Assembly: GCA_903939515.1 (NCBI GenBank)
Contig: CAJAHH010000015.1
Location: 95,316 to 159,315 of the forward strand
Length of the DNA: 64,000 nt
Direction: 5' to 3'
DNA from: an uncultured Verrucomicrobiota bacterium
Lineage (GTDB): Bacteria; Verrucomicrobiota; Verrucomicrobiia; Limisphaerales; UBA9464
Position 1 is the first letter of the stretch, and each line of letters starts with the position of its first letter. The notes beneath the pieces were generated by a model that worked only from the letters and a program-made list of their open reading frames with translations, searched no databases and was not told where the DNA came from. Shown piece after piece: positions 1 through 9,124 of this stretch. The position numbers were made by a program, and so were the translations under genes.

Positions 1-54
1 TTCCGGTGGCAATGCCACCTGAGCGCTCTCAGGGATTTCAACCACGACTTTCAT
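1..54 (-). CDS. 5' end of a leftward gene, possibly an antitoxin (partial)
   Basis: An ATG at the right end opens an 18-codon frame that runs off the left edge of the window, reading MKVVVEIPESAQVALPPE. The opening, a short beta strand followed by IPE, resembles the N-terminus of small UPF0175-type antitoxins, but 18 residues are too few to assign a family. The only ribosome-binding-like bases are AAGAG directly before the ATG, which is weak. If real, it is divergent from rpsA and shares the intergenic region with it. It could also be chance. Confidence 0.3.
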   Translation of the reverse strand, partial: MKVVVEIPESAQVALPPE

Positions 55-393
55 CTCTTTGCAGTTTAGCATAGGACCTTAGGTTTCCTCAAGGGGCTTA
101 CTTGGGCCGCCTCGTGTACGAATTGCCGCTCAACCCGACAAGAATGCCGAAAAACCCGCTTGCCTCCTACGGGCTAATCGCCACCGTCTGCGGTGCCGGT
201 CGTCACTTGTGTGGCGGCATTTTCGGCTGAGAAACACAGTTAAACCAGTCACCTAACCGCTAACCTCCGTTGTCAACCGCAACGTCGGTCACGTTGGGCA
301 ATGGAGTCTTCTGAGGGGCAATTTTACCTCGCCCCGCTCAAGTCTCCTCGCAGATAAACCGCTCGGGCGCTCACGCGTTCGGCTTATACCATT
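55..393. promoter_or_regulatory. rpsA upstream region
   Basis: This stretch of about 340 bases lies before rpsA and holds no convincing gene. It should contain the rpsA promoter and leader. The only structure noticed is a short possible hairpin (GGGGC at 315-319 pairing with GCCCC at 331-335) about 60 bases before the rpsA ATG. No clear -35/-10 pair was picked out. Confidence 0.35.
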
Positions 394-2070
394 ATGTCGG
401 CCTCCGCCGCATTCGCAGAACTGCTGAAGCAGTACGACCGCCATTTCAAGGCAGGTCAAATCGTCAAAGGAACCATCCTCGAAGTCCGTCCGAAAGAAGT
501 CCTCGTGGACATCGGCGGCAAGTCCGAAGGCGTTGTCAGCGCCTCCGAGTTCGTCGAGTTCGATAAAGTCATGGTGGGAGACATCATCGACGTCCTCATC
601 GAGAAAGCCGAAGACAAGGAAGGCAATGTCCACCTGTCCAAGGAAAAGGCCGAGTTCCAACAGAACTGGGACCGTATCCAGAGCATTTGCAACGAGGGTG
701 GCAATGTCACCGGCAAGGTGAAGTCCATCGTCAAGGGTGGTTTGATCGTCAACATCGGTGTCGAGGCGTTCTGCCCCTCGTCCCAGGTCGACATCGTTCC
801 CCCGAAGAACCTGGCTTCCTTCATTGGCAATGCCTACGAGTTCAAGGTCGTTAAGCTCAATCCGGATCGCCAGAACGTGGTCCTGAGCCGCCGCGAAATC
901 ATCGAGACTGAGCGCAACGCCCGCCGTTCGTCGCTGCTGTCCGAGATGATGCCCGGCGACATCCGCAAGGGTACGGTCAAGAACCTCACCGACTTCGGTG
1001 CGTTCATCGACCTCAACGGCCTCGACGGCCTCCTGCACATCACCGACATGTCCTGGGGTCGCCTCACGCACCCGAGCGAGATGCTCAAGGTGGGTCAGGA
1101 AATCGACGTCGTCGTTCTCGACATCAACCGCGAGAAAGAGCGCGTCAGCTTGGGCCTCAAGCAGAAGCTGTCCAATCCCTGGGACAACATCGAGAGCAAG
1201 TACCCCGTCAACGCCAAGATCAAAGGCAAGATCGTCAACCTCGTGCCCTACGGCGCGTTCGTCGAGATCGAGCCCGGCGTCGAGGGCTTGGTGCACGTCA
1301 CCGAGCTGTCCTGGACCAAGCGCATCGCCAAGCCTTCCGACGTCCTCAAGCAGGGCCAGGAAATCGAAGCGGTCGTCCTCGGTATCAACCGCGACGAGCA
1401 GAAGATCAGCCTCGGCATCCGTCAGCTCGAGACCAACCCGTGGGATTTGGCTCACACCAAGTATCCGCCGGGCACCAAGGTTAAGGGACCGATCCGCAAC
1501 CTCACCAGCTACGGCGCGTTCCTCGAGCTCGAGGAAGGCCTCGACGGTATGGTGCACGTGTCGGACATGAGCTGGACCCGCAAGGTCAACCACCCGAGCG
1601 AAGTCCTCAAGAAGGGCGACGAAGTCGAGGCGGTTGTGCTCGAAGTCGACAAGGCCAACCAGCGCATCAGCCTCGGCATGAAGCAGCTGGGCGTGGATCC
1701 GTGGGAGCAGATCGAGACCCTCTTCAAGGTGGGCGATTTGGTCACCGGCAAGGTCACCAAGCTGGCCAGCTTCGGTGCGTTCGTTGGCTTGCCCAACGAC
1801 ATCGACGGTCTGGTTCACATCTCCCAGGTCAGCGAAGACCGGGTCGACAAGATCAAGAACGTCCTCAAGGTCGGCGACGATGTCACCGCCCGCGTCATCA
1901 AGATCGACCGCGCCGATCGCCGGATCGGTCTGTCCATCAAGGCCGCGAACTACAGCACCGAACAGCTGAAGGAAGAGCAGAAGCTCCTCGATCAGCTCAA
2001 GCCCGGTGAAGACCTGGTCGCCCTCGAGCACGCCTTCGCCGCGGCCGAGGAGAAGAAGACCCTGGACTAA
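394..2070 (+). CDS. rpsA: 30S ribosomal protein S1
   Basis: S1 binds mRNA leaders on the small subunit and helps load weakly structured or weakly SD-led messages in the cytoplasm. The 558-residue product has the full six S1 (OB-fold) repeats of the bacterial protein. The first two are divergent (about residues 18-85 and 105-170). Four near-identical copies follow, each with a GAF(I/V/L)-like strand, a GL(L/V)H(I/V) segment and a closing (V/I)SLG(L/I/M)KQ or similar (about 190-260, 275-345, 360-430 and 445-515). Length and repeat count match the family. It appears monocistronic: a perfect intrinsic terminator follows the stop. The ATG at 394 is the only sensible start. Confidence 0.97.
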   Translation: MSASAAFAELLKQYDRHFKAGQIVKGTILEVRPKEVLVDIGGKSEGVVSASEFVEFDKVMVGDIIDVLIEKAEDKEGNVHLSKEKAEFQQNWDRIQSICNEGGNVTGKVKSIVKGGLIVNIGVEAFCPSSQVDIVPPKNLASFIGNAYEFKVVKLNPDRQNVVLSRREIIETERNARRSSLLSEMMPGDIRKGTVKNLTDFGAFIDLNGLDGLLHITDMSWGRLTHPSEMLKVGQEIDVVVLDINREKERVSLGLKQKLSNPWDNIESKYPVNAKIKGKIVNLVPYGAFVEIEPGVEGLVHVTELSWTKRIAKPSDVLKQGQEIEAVVLGINRDEQKISLGIRQLETNPWDLAHTKYPPGTKVKGPIRNLTSYGAFLELEEGLDGMVHVSDMSWTRKVNHPSEVLKKGDEVEAVVLEVDKANQRISLGMKQLGVDPWEQIETLFKVGDLVTGKVTKLASFGAFVGLPNDIDGLVHISQVSEDRVDKIKNVLKVGDDVTARVIKIDRADRRIGLSIKAANYSTEQLKEEQKLLDQLKPGEDLVALEHAFAAAEEKKTLD

Positions 2071-2090
2071 TCGTCTAGATTCCGTTTCCA

Positions 2091-2122
2091 AGCGCGCACC
2101 CTCACCGGTGCGCGCTTTTTTG
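2091..2122 (+). terminator. intrinsic terminator of rpsA
   Basis: A perfect 10-bp stem, AGCGCGCACC (2091-2100) with GGTGCGCGCT (2107-2116), closes a 6-base loop and is followed directly by a run of T. It starts 21 bases after the rpsA stop, so rpsA should end here and the sigma gene should have its own promoter. Confidence 0.92.
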
Positions 2123-2187
2123 TTGGGTTGGGCCGGGTCCAAACTCCTGTGTCCGGTTTGAAGGGGAGGCGGCAGTATCGTAGTGAA

Positions 2188-3792
2188 ATGACCGCCGCGA
2201 CCACGACGCCCGACCGCGATCTGGTGCGATGCTACGCTTCCGAAGGATCGGAAACGGCCTTCCGTGCCCTGGTGGACCGGCATGTGGGTTTGGTCTTCGC
2301 CACCGCCTATCGGCAAGTCGGTGACGCGGGTCTCGCCGAGGAAATCACCCAGAACGTCTTCGTGCGGCTCGCCCGCAAGGCTCCCTTGCTCGCCGGACAC
2401 GAAACCATTGCGGGATGGCTCCATCGGTCGGCCATCCTGGAGTCCAAGGCGCGTTTCCGCTCCGAGATGCGCCGCCGTCGTCGCGAGGAAGTTGCCGCCG
2501 CCCTGGCCGAGACAGAGCTCCAGGGACGCGACCCCTCCGAGGATCTCACTCCGCTGCTCGATGAGGCGCTGCTCCAACTCCGGGAAGCCGACCGCCTCGC
2601 GCTGGTCCTCCGATTCCTGGAGGAACGCAGTTTGCGCGAAGTGGGCAACGCGCTGGGCATCGACGAAGACGCGGCCCGCAAGCGGGTGAGCCGGGCCCTC
2701 GAGCGGGTGACGGAGTTCTTCAGGAACCGTGGCTTCGCCCTGCCCTCCGCCGGCGGTGCGGCCCTGCTCGGCCAAGCCACCCAGGCCGCTCCGGCCGTTC
2801 CAGCCGGGCTTGCCTCGAGCGCCGCAGCGGCAGGCTTGGCCGCCAGCGGCCCTGCCTCGGGCCTGGGTCTGTTGCTCCTTTCCGTCATGAGCCTCACCAA
2901 AACCCAGACCACCCTGCTCTGCGGGGTCCTCGTGCTCGCGCCCCTCGCCTGGCAATCGGCCTCCCTGGCCCATGCCCAACGGGCGGTCGATTCGCTCGAG
3001 CGGGATCGAGTAAGGTTCGATGGACAGGTGGCGGACGCCGAACAAGAACTGGCCCAACTCGACCGCACCCTGCTCCGAGTCCGAAACGAAACGGCCGCCG
3101 CCCGCACCCAGTTGGCCCGAATGAAAGACGGCCTTTCAAAACCGGCCCCGGATTCCACGGCCACAAACACTTATCGCTGGGACGACAATGCTCCTTTGGT
3201 GCGCCTGCCAAAGCGATTGCTTCCTGCCTTCCAATTCCAAGAAAAGGCAAACGCATCGGGTGAACTGTCCCCGGAAATCCGGAGCGTTCTTCAAATCACG
3301 GAAGCTGAAGCCCGCGAGGTCGAATCTGCAATTGACCGTTTCTGGGCCGCCTACCAGACGCTAATCTTGAAGGTTGCCCGCCCGGTCGCACCCACCCCTG
3401 AAGAATTGGATGGCTGGTCACGCGATCAGGTTAGGACCTTTGAATTTCAGGGACTCTCCAAACCCGCCCTTAGCCTTCGCAGGGATTTCTTAACCCAACT
3501 AGAAGGAACGCTGGACACCGAACGACTAAGACTCCTCGACAGATACGGTGCCTTCTGGGGCGAACCGGACCATCGGCTCACCGTCTACCAGTTCGACCCA
3601 TCATCACCCAACGGGGCCAAACCCATGGTGACTTTCCGAGTTGAGACTCCCGACGGCGGATTATCTACAACCCGACGATCTTTAAACAATTTCCCCCGCT
3701 ATGCACGTCCACTCATTCAGTCATGGCTCGATGCCGTGGACCAGAAGGCAAGGGTTTCAGCTCCCGCAACAGGCGCGCCCACCAATCCATGA
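2188..3792 (+). CDS. membrane-tethered ECF-type RNA polymerase sigma factor with extracytoplasmic domain
   Basis: From the ATG at 2188 the product has 534 residues, far longer than a typical ECF factor of about 180. Residues 20-90 are sigma region 2 (ALVDRHVGLVFATAYR, then AEEITQNVFVRLAR). Residues about 128-178 are region 4, with the helix-turn-helix SLREVGNALGIDEDAARKRV. An Ala/Gly-rich linker leads to one membrane segment (about 232-255, including TTLLCGVLVLAPLAW). A coiled coil (about 265-315) and a roughly 200-residue C-terminal domain follow, predicted outside the membrane. Large one-piece sigma factors of this kind are common in Verrucomicrobia. The stop overlaps the next gene by ATGA, so the two are probably translated together. 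An earlier in-frame ATG at 2128 is less likely because the conserved domain starts later. Confidence 0.85.
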   Translation: MTAATTTPDRDLVRCYASEGSETAFRALVDRHVGLVFATAYRQVGDAGLAEEITQNVFVRLARKAPLLAGHETIAGWLHRSAILESKARFRSEMRRRRREEVAAALAETELQGRDPSEDLTPLLDEALLQLREADRLALVLRFLEERSLREVGNALGIDEDAARKRVSRALERVTEFFRNRGFALPSAGGAALLGQATQAAPAVPAGLASSAAAAGLAASGPASGLGLLLLSVMSLTKTQTTLLCGVLVLAPLAWQSASLAHAQRAVDSLERDRVRFDGQVADAEQELAQLDRTLLRVRNETAAARTQLARMKDGLSKPAPDSTATNTYRWDDNAPLVRLPKRLLPAFQFQEKANASGELSPEIRSVLQITEAEAREVESAIDRFWAAYQTLILKVARPVAPTPEELDGWSRDQVRTFEFQGLSKPALSLRRDFLTQLEGTLDTERLRLLDRYGAFWGEPDHRLTVYQFDPSSPNGAKPMVTFRVETPDGGLSTTRRSLNNFPRYARPLIQSWLDAVDQKARVSAPATGAPTNP

Positions 3793-4682
3793 AACGGATT
3801 CTGCTGATCACCGCAGCTCTCTTGATGGGTTGCCTCGTCTTGCGGCGGACGGGCATCGAATCCAGTCGCCTTCGCGAAAATTCGCTCCCGTTAGAGGGGC
3901 AAGTTCTCGCCGCATCGAACCAACTGGCCGCCGTTCTTTCCAGTGTCGACTCCCGACGCCAAGACCTCGCGCGGGAGACGGCGGAAAGCGAATCCATGGT
4001 CGCTGAACTCGCCCAAGTCGCTCGTCGTCGGTCACAGGCCTCAGCCGAGGCGGTTGTCACCTCCACACCGCTTCCAAACAAGCTGCCCACCTGGAATCCA
4101 GAGTCCCCCTACATCTGGTTGGAGAAACCGCTGTTGAAAGGGCTGTCATTTGTCGTTTTCGGACTGGATGGATCCCTCTCGCCGCCCGGGTTAGAATTTC
4201 TGGCACTGCAACCGGGTGAGGCGAACCCATTGAGTGAATCCTTGAAGCGACTCGTCATCGAACATAAGCGCCTGGAGGCCTCTCGCAGTCGGGTGGTGCA
4301 GGAACACCTACCGGAGATCGCCAACGATCCAGGCCCTAAGTTCACCTTGCGCATCGACCCCGTGACGGAAGTCTCAATGGGCCTCAGAACCGAGGCCGAG
4401 GCCGTTCTGACGGAACACTTGGGAGTACAACGTATGGAACTCTTCAACGGAGCCATCACGGACGGGTTGTCGAAACTCTTCGGAAAACAACCACTCGGAG
4501 CCAGAACCCTTTCGTTTGTCCGCATCCCCAACGGCCTGTTCATGGTGGCCGACCAACAAGGTGACTCCGAAACCAGCCGTGACTGCTGTTTTCCTGATAT
4601 CCGGCAGAAGCTCCCGGAACACCTCCACCACCTGACCCCGCCCGAATTCCTCGAGAAACCGCCTGAACCCACCGAACCCTGA
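3789..4682 (+). CDS. putative lipoprotein resembling the outer domain of the preceding sigma factor
   Basis: The ATG at 3789 overlaps the sigma stop (ATGA), which suggests translational coupling. The 297-residue product begins MKRILLITAALLMGC, a short positively charged leader with a lipobox-like LMGC, so it is probably a lipoprotein or is N-terminally anchored. A coiled coil (about 25-75) and a folded domain follow. Compared by eye with the sigma factor's C-terminal half, both share a GQV-x-A pattern in the coiled coil, a W followed by P-x-(V/I)-x-L-x-K-x-L-L, and a later G-x-L-S-P. This suggests it is a paralogue of the sigma's own extracytoplasmic domain. The C-terminus is Pro/Glu-rich. 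The function is unknown; a role in signal sensing with the sigma factor is inference. Confidence 0.7.
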   Translation: MKRILLITAALLMGCLVLRRTGIESSRLRENSLPLEGQVLAASNQLAAVLSSVDSRRQDLARETAESESMVAELAQVARRRSQASAEAVVTSTPLPNKLPTWNPESPYIWLEKPLLKGLSFVVFGLDGSLSPPGLEFLALQPGEANPLSESLKRLVIEHKRLEASRSRVVQEHLPEIANDPGPKFTLRIDPVTEVSMGLRTEAEAVLTEHLGVQRMELFNGAITDGLSKLFGKQPLGARTLSFVRIPNGLFMVADQQGDSETSRDCCFPDIRQKLPEHLHHLTPPEFLEKPPEPTEP

Positions 4683-4825
4683 CAAAGATCCACAGCCTCG
4701 GCGGACTCCTCGCTACCGACCCGAATTCGCCCCATTCCGTCCCTAGTCCATCGACCTTCGCCCCGGTCCGGGAAGACCCCAGGTCGACCCGGGGGTTTCC
4801 CCGTGTTTTCCCTCGGCTGGCCAAG

Positions 4826-5782
4826 TTGCGGGATCTCAGCCATGGTTGCGCCGTGCAGTTCCCGATCACCGAGATCACCGACGCCTTGCTCGCGAGCTAT
4901 TCGCGTCATGGGGGCATCAACCATCTGGACGGGATCAACCTGCCCTCCAAGGCCTCCGTCGCCGACATTACCCGCGACCTGCTCCGACTGGTGTTCCCGG
5001 GCTTCTTCGACGAGCACATCATCCACAGCTCCGAGCTGAAGGCCGAGACGGCGCTGCTGCTCGACAGTATCGCTGGCCGATTGGAGGACGAACTCTACAA
5101 GGCCCTGCGCTGCGCCGATCGCGCCGATGGCAACTCATCGACCAAGTCCGACCCGCGGCCCATGGCCCATCACCTGGTCAGCGAGTTCTTGCGCGAACTC
5201 CCGGCCATCCGGGAGATCCTGACCACGGACGTCGAGGCCGCCTTCTCAGGCGATCCCGCCGCGGCGAACCGCGAAGAGATCATCGTGGCCTACCCGTTCG
5301 TCGAAGCCGTTGCGGTGCATCGATTGGCCCACGCCTTGTACCTGCGCCATGTGCCCTTCCTGCCGCGCATCATGGCCGAGTGGTCCCACAGCCGGACCGG
5401 CATGGACATCCACCCGGGTGCCCGCATCGGAGACCATTTCTTTGTCGACCATTGCACCGGCGCGGTGATCGGCGAAACCGCCGTCATTGGCAACCGCGTG
5501 AAGCTCTACCAAGGCGTGGGCCTCGTGGCCCGCTCATTGGCCGCAGGCCAAGCCCTCCGCGGACAAAAGCGCCACCCGACCATCGAAGACCGGGTGACCA
5601 TCTATGCCAACGCCACGATCGTGGGCGGCGACACGGTGATCGGCGCCGGCAGCACCATCGGAGCCAATGTCTTCCTCATGCAAAGCGTACCGCCTGAGTC
5701 ACTGGTGCTCATGGACGACCACCGCCTGAAGGTCACCGCCAAGAAAGACCGCACCATCGCCCCCGTCGATTGGCAGATTTGA
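4826..5782 (+). CDS. cysE: serine O-acetyltransferase, EpsC-like
   Basis: Transfers acetyl from acetyl-CoA to L-serine, the first step of cysteine synthesis, in the cytoplasm. The N-terminal half is helical. The C-terminal half is a left-handed beta-helix of hexapeptide repeats that starts at DIHPGARIGDHFFVDHC and contains VIGETAVIGNRVKLYQGV, the classic CysE signature with its catalytic His and Asp. At 318 residues it matches the longer EpsC/SrpH-type enzymes. The start is uncertain: the long frame begins with TTG at 4826, and GTG at 4853 is an alternative. It stands alone between the sigma pair and a leftward small gene; no cysK is adjacent. Confidence 0.88.
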   Translation: MRDLSHGCAVQFPITEITDALLASYSRHGGINHLDGINLPSKASVADITRDLLRLVFPGFFDEHIIHSSELKAETALLLDSIAGRLEDELYKALRCADRADGNSSTKSDPRPMAHHLVSEFLRELPAIREILTTDVEAAFSGDPAAANREEIIVAYPFVEAVAVHRLAHALYLRHVPFLPRIMAEWSHSRTGMDIHPGARIGDHFFVDHCTGAVIGETAVIGNRVKLYQGVGLVARSLAAGQALRGQKRHPTIEDRVTIYANATIVGGDTVIGAGSTIGANVFLMQSVPPESLVLMDDHRLKVTAKKDRTIAPVDWQI

Positions 5783-5833
5783 GAGTCGGATGGGCAGCCC
5801 ATCAAGGCTCCGAAGGCTCCAGATGCAGACTGG

Positions 5834-6094
5834 CTAACACGTCTTTTTGCAGAGCGGTGAGAGGCATTTGTGCAACTCCTGAGCCGCCCACCAGGCGCGG
5901 CGATCGCCGTATTCCCGCAGATGCTCCACCACCAGCCGAATGTCCCCCAGATGACGGATGCGGGCCTCGGGGTGTCGGAACCAAAAGCACTCCGGGTGAG
6001 CGCGAACCAATTCGCTGGCCCTCTCGATGAGTGCCGGAGGTGCCGCCACTGCGGTCGCTACCTCGTTGGATTTGTGTTCGGGCACCGGAGCCAT
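5834..6094 (-). CDS. small conserved-looking protein of unknown function
   Basis: An 86-residue frame with real-protein composition. A low-complexity N-terminus is followed by a dense helical part (about 22-80) with the patterns ELVRAHPECFWF, IRHLGDIRLVVEHLREYG and RRAWWAAQELHKCL. The run 'HPECFWF...LVVEHLREYGDRRAWxAAQELHKCL' recalls small proteins met near mobile genes in other bacteria, but that is recollection, not a search result. It ends in CKKTC. There is no signal peptide or membrane segment. It lies tail-to-tail with cysE and has no operon partner. Longer overlapping frames in this stretch are Pro/Arg/Gly-rich and look like shadows. Confidence 0.6.
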   Translation of the reverse strand: MAPVPEHKSNEVATAVAAPPALIERASELVRAHPECFWFRHPEARIRHLGDIRLVVEHLREYGDRRAWWAAQELHKCLSPLCKKTC

Positions 6095-6319
6095 CCTGTG
6101 AATAGTTAGCGACAGGCGGCGGGAGCGGCAAGGCGGCGGTTGCCCTCCTGCACCGTCGCTCGCTTGGCCATCCGTTCGAAACAGCGAACCGCTGGAAGTT
6201 CACCCACCCACTGCCATCAGCCGAGGGGCCAAGACTGAATCATCCGAAAGGTTCCCCACCTACCCAAACGTCGAAAACCCAAAACTCAGACCTCAATAAA
6301 AACCCACGGATTGGGAGAC

Positions 6320-8947
6320 TCAGGGGCGTTTCACTTTAGGTTTATCGTCCTCATCGTCGTCGTCCATCCCTTCCGCCAAAACGAAGCCAGCGCGCACTGG
6401 AGAGGGCATGGAGGACTGGGCACCCCGGACTGAACGCCAGATGATCTCGTTGAGTTCCAGATCATCGGCTGCATCTTCGCGGCTCAAGTCCATCTTGTCC
6501 GAACGTTCGCGGCCCCAGGCATCCGCGAGATTCTTTTCATCGAGCCGAGCCTGAGGCGTGATGGCCGTGTAGGGCTTGAGATCGGGCTTGGATACAAAGC
6601 AGGCGTGCATGGGCATCGCAGCCGCATCAAACTGGGTCATCGGCTTCATTCCGAGAATGAGTTCCATGGTCCGCAACATCGAACACGTGGAGTACAGGGT
6701 GGAATCGACCGTCTTGCGTCGGATGTACGGGCTGATGGCATAGGCAATGGTTCTATGGGCATCAATGTGATCGGGGCCATTTTGTGCGTCGTCCTCCACG
6801 ACAAAAATCGCGGTAGAAGCCCAGAATTTCGATCGGCTCACGGCCTCGACCACGCGACCCAGGGCCAAATCATTTTCAGCCATGTACGCGGTCGGAGTCG
6901 GCTTGCCCGTCGAAGTTCCGGCCGTGTGATCGTTCGGAAGCCGCACAATTTGCAGGCGAGGCATTTCTCCCTCGCGCTCAAATCGATGCAATTCGGAGAT
7001 GAATCGGTCCGCCCGGGCCAAGTCGCTGTAATCCATGTCGAAACTCCGGAAGTGCGGATCAAAATGTCCCTGGAGCGTCGGAACCAAGGTCGAACACGGA
7101 TCATTGGTGGTCGCACCATTATTGACGAATTCGCCGTAGCTTCGGTAGGTCACCTTGGCCGCTTTGGCTCGGTCCCAAAGATAACCGCCGGCGGGCTGCG
7201 CAATCTTGAATCGCCCCTCGCTCGGATAGGCGTATTTACGGTCCTGATTGTGGCCGTAACTCATCGGCCAGATCCGCTCGACGAAATCCGTCGCGTAAGC
7301 ACCCATGGTCCATTCGTGGCCATCGGCACTCACTTCGCTCTCGACGTAGAAGTTGTCGAGCAGCACGAACTCGCGGGCGAGTCGATGATGGTTCGGAGTC
7401 ACGGATTCGGGAAACAGGCACAGGGTGGGATCGCCCTTCCCCTGCGGCATGTCGCCCAGAACCTGATCGTAGGTGCGGTTTTCTTTGATGATGTAAATGC
7501 AGTGGCGGATGGGAGAGGGGTTGCCGGTGATCAACGGCACGGGGTGGCCCGGCTCCAGCGTTGCAGGCGGTGCCGACGGGCGGCACGCCAAGGTTCGCGC
7601 GGTGTACCGCTTCAATTGCCTCTCCAAGTCTTCGCGATCCTTGGGCAACTCGATGATGGACAACGATCCCGGCAAGAGACCGCCAATGTATTCACGAATG
7701 GTTGCCGGCGCTTCGCGGCCGGGTTGAGGGCCCATGCGATTGGACTTGGAAGCCAACCCTTTGCCATTGGTCACCAACAGCCGCCGACCATCCGGAGTGA
7801 CGCGGACCGAAGTGGGATACCATCCGGTTGGAATGAACCCCATCGATCGGCTGCGACCGGGCTGCCGAACATCAAAAACGGCAATCGCGTTGATGTTGGC
7901 GTTCGACACGAAGAGCAACGATTCGTCGGGGCTGAGGGCCACACTGTTGGGCGTTGAGCCCGGGGGCGAATCCGGCTCCAGTTCGGAGGCGAGAGTTTCC
8001 ACGCAACTGCCGCCAGCCGTTTCGAGAACACTAATGGTGTTGCGGTTGGCGTTGGCGACGAACAGAAAGTTGCCCGCCCGGTTGAGGACCATTTCATTCG
8101 GGTGCTCTTGCACAGCCCATCGAGCCAGCTTGCGCCCGGAACTCAGCTCCAACACGCCGACCTCCGCGCGACCCCAGTGACTGACGTAAAGTCGGTCGTG
8201 GGCGACGTCGGGTAGACAGGCGAACGGATACGGAGCCTCCGTGTTCAGCACCTCCAAAAGGGCGCGCGCACGCTTGGTGATGGATTCTTCGTCGAGATCG
8301 AGCCACGGGTCTTTTTCTCCCGCGACCGGCGGCGCCGTACGCTCGCCCAACTGGATGTCGCGAACCACGGTGCCCGCATTCGTGGACGCCTGAAGAGCGA
8401 CCTCGGTCACGGTCTGCCCCAACACGTTGGCGACCCAAAGCTTCCGACCATCCGGACTGACTGCAATGCCCGCAGGAATCCCCCTTTCAGACGCAGGCCG
8501 CAGCGCCACGGTGTTGCCATTGGCGAGGCTGCCTTTTTGGAAATCAAACAAGTGGATAACTTCTTTTCCCGCGCCACTCGCGACGATCCGCTTGCCATCC
8601 GGGGTGAAGGCAATTCCGTGAAAGGCTTCCGGGAGAACGGTCCTGGAAAGAATTTTGGCACTCGGAACGTCCACCAAGATGATCTCGTGGGGGCCAAAGC
8701 CGGAGTGGAGCACCGCCGCGAAACGCCCCGATGGATCCACGGCCATGTTTACCGGGAAATCTCCCAGAGAGACTTGCTTGCCCACCGGATCCAACAGCCA
8801 TTGATTGGGCAATCGAACCGTTCCATCCGGGCGGCTGCCCGGCCAGTTACCCGCTTCAGGTGGGGTTGAGCTACCGGTTTGCTGGTGGGTGAGACAACCG
8901 GCCACTAACGCCAGACCGGCCAAGCACGGCATCCAGAATTGCTTCAT
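6320..8947 (-). CDS. YncE-like beta-propeller / phosphoesterase fusion lipoprotein
   Basis: An 875-residue exported protein. The start MKQFWMPCLAGLALVAGC gives a lipobox (LVAGC), so it should be a lipoprotein. Residues about 50-440 form a YVTN/YncE-type seven-blade propeller with repeats such as NMAVDPSGRFAAVL, GIAFTPDGKRIVASG and SVALSPDESLLFVSN. Residues about 480-830 match the acid phosphatase/phospholipase C-like phosphoesterase family (ENRTYDQVLGD near its start). This two-domain layout is usually annotated as a bifunctional YncE/alkaline phosphatase family protein; the substrate is unknown. The C-terminus is a charged tail rich in Asp and Lys. It is a single-gene unit with 177 bases without a gene upstream. 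Confidence 0.85.
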   Translation of the reverse strand: MKQFWMPCLAGLALVAGCLTHQQTGSSTPPEAGNWPGSRPDGTVRLPNQWLLDPVGKQVSLGDFPVNMAVDPSGRFAAVLHSGFGPHEIILVDVPSAKILSRTVLPEAFHGIAFTPDGKRIVASGAGKEVIHLFDFQKGSLANGNTVALRPASERGIPAGIAVSPDGRKLWVANVLGQTVTEVALQASTNAGTVVRDIQLGERTAPPVAGEKDPWLDLDEESITKRARALLEVLNTEAPYPFACLPDVAHDRLYVSHWGRAEVGVLELSSGRKLARWAVQEHPNEMVLNRAGNFLFVANANRNTISVLETAGGSCVETLASELEPDSPPGSTPNSVALSPDESLLFVSNANINAIAVFDVRQPGRSRSMGFIPTGWYPTSVRVTPDGRRLLVTNGKGLASKSNRMGPQPGREAPATIREYIGGLLPGSLSIIELPKDREDLERQLKRYTARTLACRPSAPPATLEPGHPVPLITGNPSPIRHCIYIIKENRTYDQVLGDMPQGKGDPTLCLFPESVTPNHHRLAREFVLLDNFYVESEVSADGHEWTMGAYATDFVERIWPMSYGHNQDRKYAYPSEGRFKIAQPAGGYLWDRAKAAKVTYRSYGEFVNNGATTNDPCSTLVPTLQGHFDPHFRSFDMDYSDLARADRFISELHRFEREGEMPRLQIVRLPNDHTAGTSTGKPTPTAYMAENDLALGRVVEAVSRSKFWASTAIFVVEDDAQNGPDHIDAHRTIAYAISPYIRRKTVDSTLYSTCSMLRTMELILGMKPMTQFDAAAMPMHACFVSKPDLKPYTAITPQARLDEKNLADAWGRERSDKMDLSREDAADDLELNEIIWRSVRGAQSSMPSPVRAGFVLAEGMDDDDEDDKPKVKRP

Positions 8948-9124
8948 CTGAAATCATGCTGGCGACCCAGTACTGATTTAGACAAGTGACGACTTGGTTT
9001 CGAAGACCTCGTGATGGCTCGGATTCGAGCAACTCGAGGCAGCGGTATCGTCTAATCACCCACTGAACCACCGGCCGAACCCTCGGGCATCCAAGAGCCA
9101 GGAGAGGGTTCACGCGGCATCCAA

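Noticed and set aside
315..335. GGGGC...GCCCC hairpin before rpsA as an S1 autoregulatory site
   Set aside because: The stem is only 5 bp with an 11-base loop and there is no further support.
289..3057. A 922-codon open frame on the - strand opposite rpsA and the sigma gene
   Set aside because: It is exactly antisense to two clear genes, has Leu/Asp/Glu/Gly/Val composition produced by complementing their codons, and shows no domain or start signal.
6605..7957. A 450-codon + strand frame opposite the propeller-phosphoesterase gene
   Set aside because: It is antisense to a well-supported gene, Arg/His/Gly-rich and without family features.
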